From Rathayibacter sp. Leaf185 (GTDB lineage: Bacteria; Actinomycetota; Actinomycetes; Actinomycetales; Microbacteriaceae), in the NCBI RefSeq assembly GCF_001423885.1, contig NZ_LMPP01000004.1, positions 248,001 to 312,000 of the forward strand: a stretch of 64,000 nt of DNA, in the 5' to 3' direction. The position numbers and the translations under genes are program-made. Under the pieces are notes generated by a model. That model made no database searches, had not been told where the DNA came from, and was given only the letters and a program-made list of their open reading frames with translations. Positions 17,319-26,190 of this stretch are shown in pieces. Numbering within the stretch: position 1 is the stretch's first letter; each line of letters opens with the position of its first letter.

Positions 17319-18239
17319 ATGTCGATCATCCTCGGAGACCACCAGTACGGGAAGGCCGAGAACCGCGTCGTCCGGATCTACCGCGACAGCCCGCGGCACG
17401 AGATCCACGACGTCAACGTGTCGACCGCGCTCCGCGGCGACTTCGAGGCCGCGCACCTCGAGGGCGACCAGTCGGCGGTCCTGCCCACCGACACGCAGAA
17501 GCAGACCGCCTACTCCTTCGCCAAGGAGAAGGGGCTGCGCTCGATCGAGGCCTACGGGCTCGAGCTGGCCCGGCACTTCGTCGACGGCTACGCGCCCGTG
17601 CACGGCGCCCGCATCGAGATCGAGGAGTTCGCCTGGGAGCGCGTGCTCGTCGACGGCGAGGAGCACGACCACACCTGGGTCAGGAAGGGCCAGGAGGTGC
17701 GCATCGCCTCCGTCACCGTCGAGGGCACGGGCGACGAGCAGCGCGTCTGGGTCACCGGCGGCTTCAAGGATCTGACGATCCTCAAGTCGACCGGCAGCGA
17801 GTTCCACGGCTTCCTGACCGACCCCTACACGGTGCTCCAGCCGACGAACGACCGAGTGATGGCGACCTCTCTCGTCGCCAAGTGGCGCTTCGCGCTGACC
17901 GAGGAGGAGCTCTCGACCACCGACTGGGAGGGCCTCTACGCCGGCGTCAAGGCGCTGATGATCAGCCGCTTCGCGACCGTGCACTCGCTCGCCCTGCAGC
18001 AGACGCTCTTCGAGATGGGGAAGGCCGTGCTCGAGGAGTATCCGCAGCTCGTCGAGATCCGCCTCTCGGCGCCCAACAAGCACCACTTCGTCTACGACCT
18101 CTCGCCGTTCGGAGTCTCGAACGACAACGAGGTCTTCCACGCCGACGACCGCCCCTACGGCCTCATCCAGGCGAGCGTCACCCGCGACGACGCACCCGAC
18201 GCCGGGCCCGCCTGGTACGCCTACACGGGTCTGGTGTGA
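17319..18239 (+). CDS. pucL: Uricase (urate oxidase, cofactor-free)
   Basis: Uricase oxidises urate to 5-hydroxyisourate without a cofactor. The 306-residue protein has two T-fold halves and is not fused to OHCU decarboxylase, unlike PucL of Bacillus. Seen are LGDHQYGKAENRVVRIYRD, the active-site TDTQKQTAYSFAKEKG, FVDGYAPVHGARIEIEEFAWERV, LKSTGSEFHGFLTDPYTVL and SAPNKHHFVYDLSPFG. The ATG at 17319 follows AGGAG by about seven bases. The guanine deaminase start overlaps its stop, so urate formation and removal are co-expressed. Confidence 0.96.
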   Translation: MSIILGDHQYGKAENRVVRIYRDSPRHEIHDVNVSTALRGDFEAAHLEGDQSAVLPTDTQKQTAYSFAKEKGLRSIEAYGLELARHFVDGYAPVHGARIEIEEFAWERVLVDGEEHDHTWVRKGQEVRIASVTVEGTGDEQRVWVTGGFKDLTILKSTGSEFHGFLTDPYTVLQPTNDRVMATSLVAKWRFALTEEELSTTDWEGLYAGVKALMISRFATVHSLALQQTLFEMGKAVLEEYPQLVEIRLSAPNKHHFVYDLSPFGVSNDNEVFHADDRPYGLIQASVTRDDAPDAGPAWYAYTGLV

Positions 18240-19645
18240 CCGGAGCCGTCCACCGCGGTCACGTCCTGCACATCGCGGGGAGCCCCACCCTCGGCGAAGC
18301 GAGTGCCGCGCTGGTCTCGATCCCCGACGGCGCCCTCGTCGTCGACGACGCCGGCACGATCGCCTGGGTCGGCGCGCACCGTTCGCTCCCGCGCGACTTC
18401 GACGACTGGCCGGTGACGGGCGACGCCTCCGCGTTCCTCCTGCCCGGCTTCGTCGACACGCACGTGCACTTCCCGCAGACGTTCACGACCGATGCGTTCG
18501 GCGGCGGCCAGCTGCTCGAGTGGCTCGACACGGCGGTGTTCCCGGCGGAGGCGCGCCTCGCCGACGAGGCGTTCGCGGCCCGCATCGCGCGTGCCTTCAC
18601 CCGCCGCCGCGTGCAGGCCGGGACGACCGCCGCGATGGTCTTCGGCTCGGCGTTCCCGCACGCGCAGGACGCGCTGTTCGAGGCGAGCCGCGACGCGGGC
18701 CTGCGGACGGTCTCGGGACGCGGCATCCAGACCGTCGGACCCGACTCCGCCGCCCCGCTGCTCACCGGCGAGGAGGAGGCGCTCGCGCTCGTCGCCGACG
18801 AGATCGAGCACTGGCATGCGGTCGACACCGGAGACGCAGCGACCGCGCTGCTCCAGGTCGCGATCGTGCCGCGCTTCTCTCTGTCGGTGACACCGACCAC
18901 GCTCGCCGGGCTCGGCGAGCTCTACGACTCCGTCCGCGACCGCGGCGTCTACGTGCACAGCCACCTCAACGAGAACGACAGGCCGGGGGACGGCGAGATC
19001 GCAGCGGTCCGCGAGCTCTACGGCACCCGCAGCTACCTCGACACCTACGACGGGCTGTTCCTGCCGGGATCCGCCCGGGGCGGCTCCTCGCTCCTCGGCC
19101 GGCGGACGATCCTGGCCCACGCGGTGCACTGCCAGGACGCCGAGCTGCGCCGGATGGCTGAGACCGGCACCTCGATCGCGCACTGCCCGACCTCGCAGCA
19201 GTTCCTCGGCTCGGGGACGATGCCCTGGCGGCGGACGATCGACTCCGGAGTGACCGTGGCGCTCGGCACCGACGTCGGCGCCGGGGACGAATGGCTGCTC
19301 TCTCGGGTGGCCAACGACGCGTTCAAGGTCCACCTGTCGGAGGAGGGCGATGCGGCGGTCTCGCTGCATCCGGCCGAGCTGCTGTTCACGGCCACGCTGG
19401 CGGGAGCGCGCGCCCTCGACATGGAGGAGCGCTTCGGGAACTTCGACCTCGGGAAGGACGCGGACTTCCTCCGCATCGAGCCCGACCGCTGGGAGCCCCT
19501 CGCCGAGGTGCTCGCGCACGGGGTGCGGGCCGACGACGAGGAGCGGGCGACCGCACAGCTGCTGTTCGCGCTGCTGATGGGCCTGCGCGAGCCGGCGATC
19601 GCGGCCGTGCACGTGCGGGGGCGGCGGGTCGCGGCTCCGGAGTAG
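18236..19645 (+). CDS. guaD: Guanine deaminase
   Basis: Guanine deaminase converts guanine to xanthine, the substrate of the dehydrogenase at 9130-12728. From the GTG at 18236 (GTGA overlapping the uricase stop) it has 469 residues. Family marks are LLPGFVDTHVHFPQTFTTDAFGGG with the zinc HxH, VYVHSHLNENDRPGDGEI, LAHAVHCQDAELRRMAETG, IAHCPTSQQFLGSGTMPWR and LGTDVGAGDEWLL with the zinc-binding Asp. Longer in-frame readings upstream overlap uricase and are shadows. Confidence 0.93.
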   Translation: MTGAVHRGHVLHIAGSPTLGEASAALVSIPDGALVVDDAGTIAWVGAHRSLPRDFDDWPVTGDASAFLLPGFVDTHVHFPQTFTTDAFGGGQLLEWLDTAVFPAEARLADEAFAARIARAFTRRRVQAGTTAAMVFGSAFPHAQDALFEASRDAGLRTVSGRGIQTVGPDSAAPLLTGEEEALALVADEIEHWHAVDTGDAATALLQVAIVPRFSLSVTPTTLAGLGELYDSVRDRGVYVHSHLNENDRPGDGEIAAVRELYGTRSYLDTYDGLFLPGSARGGSSLLGRRTILAHAVHCQDAELRRMAETGTSIAHCPTSQQFLGSGTMPWRRTIDSGVTVALGTDVGAGDEWLLSRVANDAFKVHLSEEGDAAVSLHPAELLFTATLAGARALDMEERFGNFDLGKDADFLRIEPDRWEPLAEVLAHGVRADDEERATAQLLFALLMGLREPAIAAVHVRGRRVAAPE

Positions 19646-19728
19646 CCGGCGTGCGCCACCCGACGTCGTCACCCGCCCTGCTCCCCTCAGCCCTGGGCTC
19701 ACCGCGAGTCGCGCGCTAGCGTCGGTGC

Positions 19729-20679
19729 ATGCGCCTGCGTTCCACGTCCCTCGCTGCCGCACTGCTCGCTCTCGGGCTCTCCGGCTGCGCGAGCGCGGGC
19801 CCGACCGGAGCACCGTCCTCCTCCGTGCCGGGCTCGGACCAGTGGGTGGCCGCCGCGGTCGACGTCTGGTTCGAGAACGACTCGGCCCGGATCTGCCGGC
19901 ACGACATCGATCCCGGTTTTACAATGGGCCTCCCGCGCTGCGATGAGGCGCTCGACATCACCGGCATCACCCCGGACGACCTGCGCGCTCAGCTGGCGGC
20001 CCAGGGCATGCCGGTCCGCACAGAGGACGCCGTCGACGTCGTCCCCGCGTTCGTCGTCGGCACCCTCTCGGGTCGCAGCTTCGAGCTCGAGAGCCTCGAC
20101 TACGAGCTCTACGCCCCGACCAGCACGACCTCGGCGCCCGATCCGGTTCCGAGCTTCGCGACCGGGGAGGAGAAGGACGCGTACGTGAGCGCGCAGCCCT
20201 TCCCCCAGCCCGCCGGCTGCACCGCGCCCGCTGGCGGCTGGTCGTCGATGTCGACGCTGGGCACCGGCGCGGCGGCCGAGTACCAGCGAGCGCATCCCGA
20301 CGTGCTCCTCGGCAACGGGCAGACCTTCGTCGACAACGACACGGCGATCGTGCTCCTCGCGGTCGCCGCCGACGCGGATCCGGAGCAGGTCGCCGCCGAT
20401 CTCGCCGGCGCCTATCCCGGTGCGCTGTGCGTCCGTCAGTCTGCTCTCACCGCCACCGACCTGCGCGAGGTCGAGGAGGATCCGGTCTTCGCCCCCTCGG
20501 ACACCGTCCTCTCCTCGAGCCTCTGGCAGCCGACCGACGGCTTCAGCGACGACCCGGAACCGGTCTTCACCGTCTTGACGACGGTGCTGACCGACGCGCT
20601 GGTCGAGCGGGCCGCGGAGCACCCCGACGGTCTCGTCCGGCTCGTCCCCTGGTTCGAGCCCGTCACCGCTCGCAGCTAG
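19729..20679 (+). CDS. Secreted lipoprotein of unknown function
   Basis: The 316-residue protein begins with a lipoprotein signal (MRLRSTSLAAALLALGLSGC; lipobox LSGC, Cys near residue 20). It should be anchored on the outer face of the membrane. The mature part has several cysteines (ICRHD, LPRCDE, PAGCTAP, ALCVRQ) that could form disulfides, and an acidic, Thr/Ser-rich composition. I recognise no family. Its 3' end overlaps the convergent pucR gene by 4 bp. Nothing links it to purine use except position. Confidence 0.75.
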   Translation: MRLRSTSLAAALLALGLSGCASAGPTGAPSSSVPGSDQWVAAAVDVWFENDSARICRHDIDPGFTMGLPRCDEALDITGITPDDLRAQLAAQGMPVRTEDAVDVVPAFVVGTLSGRSFELESLDYELYAPTSTTSAPDPVPSFATGEEKDAYVSAQPFPQPAGCTAPAGGWSSMSTLGTGAAAEYQRAHPDVLLGNGQTFVDNDTAIVLLAVAADADPEQVAADLAGAYPGALCVRQSALTATDLREVEEDPVFAPSDTVLSSSLWQPTDGFSDDPEPVFTVLTTVLTDALVERAAEHPDGLVRLVPWFEPVTARS

Positions 20680-22238
20680 CGCAGCTGCAGCGCCAGGAAC
20701 AGGTCGGCCCGGTCCGACGTGTCCGACAGGTCGCGCTGCGTGAGCTCCTCCACCCGCGCGATGCGGTAGCGGACCGTGTTGAGGTGCAGGTGCGTCTGCT
20801 CCGCGGTGCGCACCCACGAGCCTCCGCAGTCGAGGAACGCCGCGAGCGTTGCGACGAGCTGCGAGTTGTAGCGCGCGTCGTGCTCGACGAGCCGCCCGAG
20901 CACCAGCTCGACGAACACCGTGCGCAGATGGTCGGGTACCGCGGTCAGCAGCTGCACGGCCGAGGTGACCTCGCCCGAGTCGCTGATGCGCACCGCGGAG
21001 ACGTCACCCGGCGCTCCCGGCAGCAGCATCCCGTAACGGGCCGAGCGCAGCGCTCCGCCCAGCGCCGACAGCGCCGTCGCCGCACTCGTGCCGACCCGCA
21101 GCACCGGCCCGCCCAGCCCCGCCCCCGCGCGGCGCAGGGCCGAGGTGACGACGGCGAGCGGATCCGCCCCGATCGGGATGACCGCCGAGCCCTCGATCGG
21201 CACGATCGCCACGACGCAGCCCTGCGCGTCCCGGCCGACGACCGCGCGACCGAGGTGCGAGGCGGCGTCCGTCAGCAGCCAGCGCGCGAGGTCGGAGGAG
21301 TCGCCCTCCTCGAAACCCGCGGCCACCACCGCGCAGCGCCCCGCGCCCGCGAGCCCGAGCTGGCGCAGGTACACCGCCGTCTCGGGCTGCTCGCTGTCCT
21401 CCTCGATCAGCTCGAGCAGCCGGTCGGCGAGGGCCGAGTCGGCGAGCATCGCGGAGTCGCGCTGGAGCCGGTAGAGACCGACGACTCCGGTGAGCTCCGT
21501 CACCGCGTCCAGCAGCGAGGGGTGCCACTCGTTCCAGTCCCCGGCGACCACGACGAACCACGACGTCGCGCGGTGCTCGTCCGCCCCGGCGACGACGAAA
21601 GTCGAGAGAACGCCGCCGTGGGCGTCCGGCACGGTGACCGGGTTCCGCCGCGCGGTGAGCCCCGCACGCACGACGCGCTCGATCTCGGCGAGCCCGAGCG
21701 GCTCGGCGGAGGCGGCGACGCGGCCGGTCGCGGTCAGCACGCGGACGGGGCGGCCGAGCTCGACGGACGTGCGGGTGATCAGCTCGTCGAGCAGCTGGCC
21801 CCGGTAGACCTCGGTGAGCAGCTCGCGCTGGCGGGCGAGACCGGCGGTCAGGCGCGCCACGCGGTCGCCGGCGAGCGTGTTCGAGAGGTGCGTGGTGATC
21901 GAGGCGAACGAGACGTCGGCCGGCACGGCGAACAGTGCGACTCCGTGCGCGCGGCACGCCGCGATCACGTCGTCTGGTACGAAGCCGTAGAGCCCCTCGC
22001 CGGCCAGCAGCGCGACGGCTCCGGCGGCGGCGACGGCAGCGACGAACGTCTCGCTGTCCTCGGGCGTCCGCCGCCAGACGAGGCCGGTGAGCACGAGCTG
22101 ATCGCGGGCGAGGTAGCGCCGAGGGTCGAGCAGATCGGTCGTGAACGTCCAGTTGACCGGTCGCGCGAGCGCCTCCGGGGTCGTGTAGACGGCACGGATC
22201 CTGAGCTGCGGGGCGTCGAGGACGTCCTGGAGCTGCAC
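20676..22238 (-). CDS. pucR: PucR-family transcriptional regulator of purine catabolism
   Basis: PucR proteins sense purine breakdown products and regulate their catabolism. From the GTG at 22238 (GGGGGAG just upstream) the protein has 520 residues. The N-terminal PucR domain starts VQLQDVLDAPQLRIRAVYTTPEALARPVNW, and the C-terminal HTH (near residues 465-505) reads CGGSWVRTAEQTHLHLNTVRYRIARVEELT. It follows the HIU hydrolase gene by two bases on the same strand, so regulator and enzymes share a transcript. A 734-residue in-frame extension upstream runs through the two enzyme genes and is not real. Confidence 0.88.
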   Translation of the reverse strand: MQLQDVLDAPQLRIRAVYTTPEALARPVNWTFTTDLLDPRRYLARDQLVLTGLVWRRTPEDSETFVAAVAAAGAVALLAGEGLYGFVPDDVIAACRAHGVALFAVPADVSFASITTHLSNTLAGDRVARLTAGLARQRELLTEVYRGQLLDELITRTSVELGRPVRVLTATGRVAASAEPLGLAEIERVVRAGLTARRNPVTVPDAHGGVLSTFVVAGADEHRATSWFVVVAGDWNEWHPSLLDAVTELTGVVGLYRLQRDSAMLADSALADRLLELIEEDSEQPETAVYLRQLGLAGAGRCAVVAAGFEEGDSSDLARWLLTDAASHLGRAVVGRDAQGCVVAIVPIEGSAVIPIGADPLAVVTSALRRAGAGLGGPVLRVGTSAATALSALGGALRSARYGMLLPGAPGDVSAVRISDSGEVTSAVQLLTAVPDHLRTVFVELVLGRLVEHDARYNSQLVATLAAFLDCGGSWVRTAEQTHLHLNTVRYRIARVEELTQRDLSDTSDRADLFLALQLR

Positions 22239-22240
22239 GC

Positions 22241-22579
22241 TCAGCTCCCCCGGTACGTCGAGTAGGCGAACGGGCTGAGCAGCAGAGGGATGTGGAAGTG
22301 CGCGTCGACGTCGTCGAGGCGGAACGCGACCACGACTTCCGGGTAGAACGCGTCGGGTCCGAAGTACGCCCCGGTGTCGAAGACGACGCGGTAGACGCCC
22401 GCGGGGAGCGCCTCCGGACCGAACACCCCGACCCGGCCGTCGGCGTCGGTGCGCGCCGTGGCGATCGACGTCCAGCCGGAGGCGGTGCGCTCCTCGAGCG
22501 CGACCGGCACATCGCGTGCAGGACGGCCGAGCACCGCGTCGAGCACGTGCGTCGTCACGTGGCTCGCGTGCGCGCTCAC
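22241..22579 (-). CDS. pucM: 5-hydroxyisourate hydrolase (transthyretin-like)
   Basis: HIU hydrolase opens 5-hydroxyisourate, the uricase product, to OHCU. The 112-residue transthyretin-like protein has all family marks: SHVTTHVLDAVLGRPARDVPV with the catalytic His, TARTDADGRV, YRVVFDTGAYF, FYPEVVVAF, HFHIPLLLSPFAYSTYRGS. The terminal YRGS tetrapeptide is the diagnostic tail. It overlaps the OHCU decarboxylase gene by 4 bp. Confidence 0.95.
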   Translation of the reverse strand: MSAHASHVTTHVLDAVLGRPARDVPVALEERTASGWTSIATARTDADGRVGVFGPEALPAGVYRVVFDTGAYFGPDAFYPEVVVAFRLDDVDAHFHIPLLLSPFAYSTYRGS

Positions 22580-23082
22580 GGTCGCGCCTCCGCCACGACC
22601 GCGCCGGTGTCAGGGCCGAGCGCTCGCACCCGCAGCACCGTGATCTCGCGCAGCTGATCGGCGACGATCGCGCGCTCGGTCTCGTCGTCGAGGCCGAGCC
22701 GGCGCTCGAGCTCGGCGACGATCTCGCTCCGATCTCGGCCGGCGGCGCGGATGAGGAACACGCGCTCGAATCGCTCCTCGTAGGCGCGGTTGCCCGCGAG
22801 AAGGCGCTCGGCCAGCACCTCGTCGCTCGAGAGGCTCGACGCCTGCTCGGCGGCGGAGAAATCGGAGGAGCGTCCCGCACCCGCGTGCCGCTCCCCGATC
22901 CGGGGGTGGTCGGCCAGCGCGGCCTCCACCTCCTCCGCGGTCAGCGAACGCGCGACCCGGTCGGCGGCGTCCGCCAGAGCGTCGGTGGAGGCGTAGGGTG
23001 CGCCGGCGGCGACCTCGTCGGCCCAGCGCGGCACGGCCAGGCAGGCGAGCAGGGCATCACGTGGATCGGTGGTGGCGGTCAT
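22576..23082 (-). CDS. 2-oxo-4-hydroxy-4-carboxy-5-ureidoimidazoline (OHCU) decarboxylase
   Basis: OHCU decarboxylase turns the HIU hydrolase product into S-allantoin. The 168-residue protein has CLAVPRWADEVAAGAPY, the active-site LADHPRIGERH with the catalytic His, SSDFSAAEQASS, and RAYEERFERVFLIRAAGRDRSEIVAELERRL, all expected. The ATG at 23082 follows GGAG; a much longer in-frame reading to 23742 crosses the opposite mocA gene and is rejected. It heads the operon OHCU decarboxylase-pucM-pucR. Confidence 0.93.
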   Translation of the reverse strand: MTATTDPRDALLACLAVPRWADEVAAGAPYASTDALADAADRVARSLTAEEVEAALADHPRIGERHAGAGRSSDFSAAEQASSLSSDEVLAERLLAGNRAYEERFERVFLIRAAGRDRSEIVAELERRLGLDDETERAIVADQLREITVLRVRALGPDTGAVVAEARP

Positions 23083-23124
23083 GGAGACTCCTCGTCGGGT
23101 GGCGGGGTGGGGCACGATGAACGG

Positions 23125-23790
23125 ATGGATGCGCGCGCGGTGACCGGGATCGTTCTCGCGGCAGGCGCGGGGCGCCGCGCGGGCGGGCCCAAGGCTCTGC
23201 GGCGAGCCGAGGACGGCACGCCCTGGGTCGAGCGGGCGGTGCGCCGCCTCGAGGCGGTCGGCTGCACACGCGTGCTGGTGGTGCTCGGAGCCGGCGCGGA
23301 CGAGGCCGGGGCGCTCGTTCCGCGCAGTGCCGAGAGCGTCGTGGCGGAGGACTGGGCCGAGGGACTCTCGGCGTCGCTGCGCGCCGGTCTCGCCGCGGCC
23401 GACGGTGATGCGGCCCTGGTGACGCTGGTGGATCTGCCGGACGAACCCGCGGGAGTCGCTGCGCGCCTCCTGGACCGCTCGCCCGACGGGCCGAGCGCAC
23501 TCGCCCGCGCGGTCTACGACGGCCGTCCGGGTCACCCCGTGCTGCTCGGTGCCGCGCACTGGCCCGCCGTCGTGCGGGGATCCAGTGGTGACAGCGGTGC
23601 GCGCGACGTCCTGCGCTCGGCGGGCGCCCTCGAGATCGAGTGCGGCGATCTCTCCGCGGGGCTCGACGACGACGGGCCCGCTCATCGCAGCTCTCCCGCG
23701 TCGAGTGCCTCGAGCAGCGCCCGCCAGGCGAGCGTCGCGCACACCGAGCGCACCGGGTTGCCCGAGACCGCGAGCAGCGCCGACTCCTGA
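23125..23790 (+). CDS. MocA-like molybdenum cofactor nucleotidyltransferase
   Basis: The N-terminal part is a clear MobA/MocA nucleotidyltransferase: GIVLAAGAGRRAGGPKAL (nucleotide loop), VLVVLGAGADEAG, AEDWAEGLSASLRAGL, TLVDLPDEP and GRPGHPVLLGAAHW. MocA proteins add CMP to molybdopterin or support XdhC-type maturation. From the ATG at 23125 it has 221 residues. The expected C-terminal phrase (CGDL followed by D-x-DTP-DL) is degraded to CGDLSAGLDDDGPAH, and the last 36 or so residues are encoded antisense to the SufU-like gene. The true C-terminus may therefore be altered. It is convergent with that gene. Confidence 0.8.
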   Translation: MDARAVTGIVLAAGAGRRAGGPKALRRAEDGTPWVERAVRRLEAVGCTRVLVVLGAGADEAGALVPRSAESVVAEDWAEGLSASLRAGLAAADGDAALVTLVDLPDEPAGVAARLLDRSPDGPSALARAVYDGRPGHPVLLGAAHWPAVVRGSSGDSGARDVLRSAGALEIECGDLSAGLDDDGPAHRSSPASSASSSARQASVAHTERTGLPETASSADS

Positions 23791-24098
23791 CCGAGCCCCT
23801 CGCCACCCTCACGGCGGCCCATCGCGCCGAGCAAGGCCTCGATGCGCGCTCGGATCTCGGACGCACTGCGACCATCGAGCTCGTCGGTCATCAGCGAGGC
23901 CGAGCCCTGCGAGAGCTCGCACCCGCGACCGCTCCAGGCGAGGTCGACGTGCGCTGCCGAGCCGCTCACGCGCACCTCGAGCCGGTCGCCGCAGGTCGGG
24001 GTGATCAGCTGCGCGCGCCCGAGCACCGCCCCGACGGCGTCGGAGCGCCCCACCGGGTGCCGCGCGTGATCGCGGATCAGCTCCGCGGCGGCGCTCAC
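23682..24098 (-). CDS. SufU/NifU-like iron-sulfur cluster scaffold
   Basis: This 138-residue protein matches the SufU fold: ELIRDHARHPVGRSD at the start, then cysteines in TPTCGDRLEVRV, SGRGCELSQGSASLMTDEL and NPVRSVCATLAWRALLEAL, the three conserved metal-binding positions. SufU passes sulfur or Fe-S units from cysteine desulfurase. Here it is not in a suf operon but ends the aminotransferase-allC-rpiR transcript, next to a MocA-like gene. It may serve the 2Fe-2S clusters of xanthine dehydrogenase (inference). The GTG at 24098 overlaps the rpiR stop as GTGA. Confidence 0.82.
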   Translation of the reverse strand: MSAAAELIRDHARHPVGRSDAVGAVLGRAQLITPTCGDRLEVRVSGSAAHVDLAWSGRGCELSQGSASLMTDELDGRSASEIRARIEALLGAMGRREGGEGLGQESALLAVSGNPVRSVCATLAWRALLEALDAGELR

Positions 24099-24943
24099 GC
24101 GCGGTCCTCGATCTCGGAGAGCTCGGAGTAGACGGTACTGATGCCCGCGATGCGCTCGCGGGAGTCGCGCGGGGCGGCGCCGAGCACTCCGGAGGCGAGC
24201 AGTGCCGCGGTGCTCATCGCCGCCGCGTAGCTGTCGAAGGCCGCGTCGCTGTCGACGGGGCACTCGAGCCAGACCGAGACGCGGTCGGCGAAGCGCCGCG
24301 CCTGCGGGTCGGCGAGCAGGACCACCGGCACGCCGTGCGCGGAGAGGACGTCGACGAGGGCCTCGAACGACGCCGGTCGCCGGCGGAACCCGACCAGCAC
24401 GACGACATCCTGCGCGTCGAGTCCGGCGAGCTCCTCGCCCAGCGACTGCCCGGGCTGCGGCGCGATCCTGACCCGGGCGCGCGCCTGCGCGAGCTGCTGC
24501 CGGAGGTGCAGTGCCACGGGGTAGCTGTTGCGCATCCCGATCACGACCACCTCCCGCGCCTCGGCGAGCAGGCCCACCGCCCTCTCGAGCCGACCGCCCG
24601 AGAGGGTCGTCGCCAGCCGGAGGAGGTTCGCCCGCTCCGTGTCCAGGTGCGCCGCGAGCGCGTCGCCGGGCTCGCCCGCCGAGGCGGGGCCCACGGGGAC
24701 GCCGGAGCTGCGGAGCGCACGGGCGTGCTCGCGCACCTCCTGCGAGTTCGTGAAGCCGAGGCGCCGGAAGAGCCGCGAGACCGTCGCCTTCGACACTCCG
24801 CTGTTCTGCGCGAGCTCGGTGGCGGTGTAGATCGCGAGGTCGCCGAGGTGATCGAGGATGAAGTCGGCCGCGCGCTGCTCCTGCCGCGACAGCGAGGCGT
24901 AGCTCGCGTCGATGCGGTGCCCGATCGACGGCGCCTCGGTCAC
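24095..24943 (-). CDS. RpiR/MurR-family transcriptional regulator (HTH plus SIS domain)
   Basis: The protein has an N-terminal RpiR HTH (RIDASYASLSRQEQRAADFIL, with the recognition region NSGVSKATVSRLFRRLGFTNSQEVREHAR, about residues 20-75). A C-terminal SIS domain follows (VVVIGMRNSYPVALHLRQQLAQA, VVVLVGFRRRPASFEALVDVL). RpiR regulators bind phosphorylated sugars or other small ligands; AllR-like roles in purine pathways are known for several regulator families. The GTG at 24943 has GGGAG five bases upstream; a GTG at 24949 that overlaps the allC stop is an alternative. Its place in the operon suggests it controls allantoate use. Confidence 0.85.
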   Translation of the reverse strand: MTEAPSIGHRIDASYASLSRQEQRAADFILDHLGDLAIYTATELAQNSGVSKATVSRLFRRLGFTNSQEVREHARALRSSGVPVGPASAGEPGDALAAHLDTERANLLRLATTLSGGRLERAVGLLAEAREVVVIGMRNSYPVALHLRQQLAQARARVRIAPQPGQSLGEELAGLDAQDVVVLVGFRRRPASFEALVDVLSAHGVPVVLLADPQARRFADRVSVWLECPVDSDAAFDSYAAAMSTAALLASGVLGAAPRDSRERIAGISTVYSELSEIEDRA

Positions 24944-24945
24944 GG

Positions 24946-26190
24946 TCACTCCCGGCTCGCCCGAGCCTCGGCGAAGGCGTGCACGGCGGCCTCGAAGGCG
25001 TCGAGCGCGGTCGCCACGTCGGCCTCGGTCACGTTCTCGTCGGGGTGGTGGCTGACTCCGCCCTCGCAGCGCACGAAGAGCATCGCGTACTCGGTGAGGT
25101 CGGCGATCGCCATCGCGTCGTGGCCGGCCTTCGAGAAGAGCACCATCGGCTCCGCATCGCCCGTCGCGCGGATGCCCTGCCGCACGACGTCCTGCAGCCA
25201 GTGGGCGGCGACCACCGCCGGGGCCGCGTGGGTCTCCTCGACGGTCAGCGCGAGGCGGCGGCGGCGCGCCGACTCCGACATCGCGTGCTGGATCTCGTCC
25301 CACACCCGATCGCGCACATCGTCGAACTCGGCGCGCAGATCGAGGCTGAACTCGACCCGGCCGGGGATGACGTTGACGGCCCCGGGGAACGCCTCGAGGC
25401 GCCCGACGGTGGCGATGCAGCCGTGCTCGCGGGCGATGCGCTCGACGGCCAGCACGGCCTCGGCGGCTCCGGTCAGCGCGTCGCGGCGGCGGTCGAACGG
25501 CACGCCTCCCGCGTGGCCGGCCTTGCCGGTGAGGGTCAGCGCGAAGCGGCGGGCTCCGGCGATCGATGAGACGACTCCGAGTGCGCGGTCGGCCTCCTCG
25601 AGGTACGGGCCCTGCTCGATGTGCGTCTCGAGGTAGGCGAGCAGGTCGTCGGCGTCGCGGGCGGCGGTCGTGATCCGCGAGGGGTCGAGGCCGAACTCGT
25701 GGAACGCCTCGACGAGGGTGGTGCCGTCGGCGTCCTCGAGCTCCCACCAGTGCTCGTCCCAGGTGCCCGCCACGGCGCGCGAGCCGAGCAGCGCCGTGCC
25801 GAAGCGGGTGCCCTCCTCATCGCCGAACGCGACGACCTCGATCGCGAAGGGCAGGCGGGTCCCGGAGGCGTTCAACCGCGAGACGACGGCGATCGCGAGC
25901 ACCACTCCGAGGATCCCGTCGTAGCGGCCGGCGTCGGGGACGGTGTCGAGGTGCGAGCCCAGCAGCAGCGCGGGGAGTCCCGGCGTCGAGCCCTCGTAGC
26001 GGCCGCACTGGTTGCCCGCCGCGTCCTGCCACGAGCGCATCCCCGCCTCCTCCATCCAGCGCGCCGCCATGGCGTTCACGCGGGCGTGCTCGGGAGAGAG
26101 GTAGACGCGCTCGATCGCGCCGCGGGTGCTCGAGACCGCGGCGAGCTCGTCGCAGCGCGCCATGATCTCGGCGGCGTCGAGAGCGCTCAT
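24946..26190 (-). CDS. allC: Allantoate amidohydrolase (M20 family)
   Basis: AllC cleaves allantoate to ureidoglycine, CO2 and ammonia. The 414-residue M20 metallopeptidase-like protein has [34 protein letters not shown] (metal His and Asp), EVVAFGDEEGTRFGTALLGSRA (Glu pair), LETHIEQGPYLE, GKAGHAGGVPFDRRRDAL and FSKAGHDAMAI. The same family includes N-carbamoyl-L-amino acid hydrolase and ureidoglycolate amidohydrolase; the purine neighbours favour allantoate. Start ATG 26190 overlaps the aminotransferase stop by 4 bp. Confidence 0.88.
   Translation of the reverse strand: MSALDAAEIMARCDELAAVSSTRGAIERVYLSPEHARVNAMAARWMEEAGMRSWQDAAGNQCGRYEGSTPGLPALLLGSHLDTVPDAGRYDGILGVVLAIAVVSRLNASGTRLPFAIEVVAFGDEEGTRFGTALLGSRAVAGTWDEHWWELEDADGTTLVEAFHEFGLDPSRITTAARDADDLLAYLETHIEQGPYLEEADRALGVVSSIAGARRFALTLTGKAGHAGGVPFDRRRDALTGAAEAVLAVERIAREHGCIATVGRLEAFPGAVNVIPGRVEFSLDLRAEFDDVRDRVWDEIQHAMSESARRRRLALTVEETHAAPAVVAAHWLQDVVRQGIRATGDAEPMVLFSKAGHDAMAIADLTEYAMLFVRCEGGVSHHPDENVTEADVATALDAFEAAVHAFAEARASRE

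Noticed and set aside
20676-22880. 734-residue version of PucR
   Set aside because: The extra N-terminus is read through the HIU hydrolase and OHCU decarboxylase genes in another frame; GTG 22238 has a strong ribosome site.
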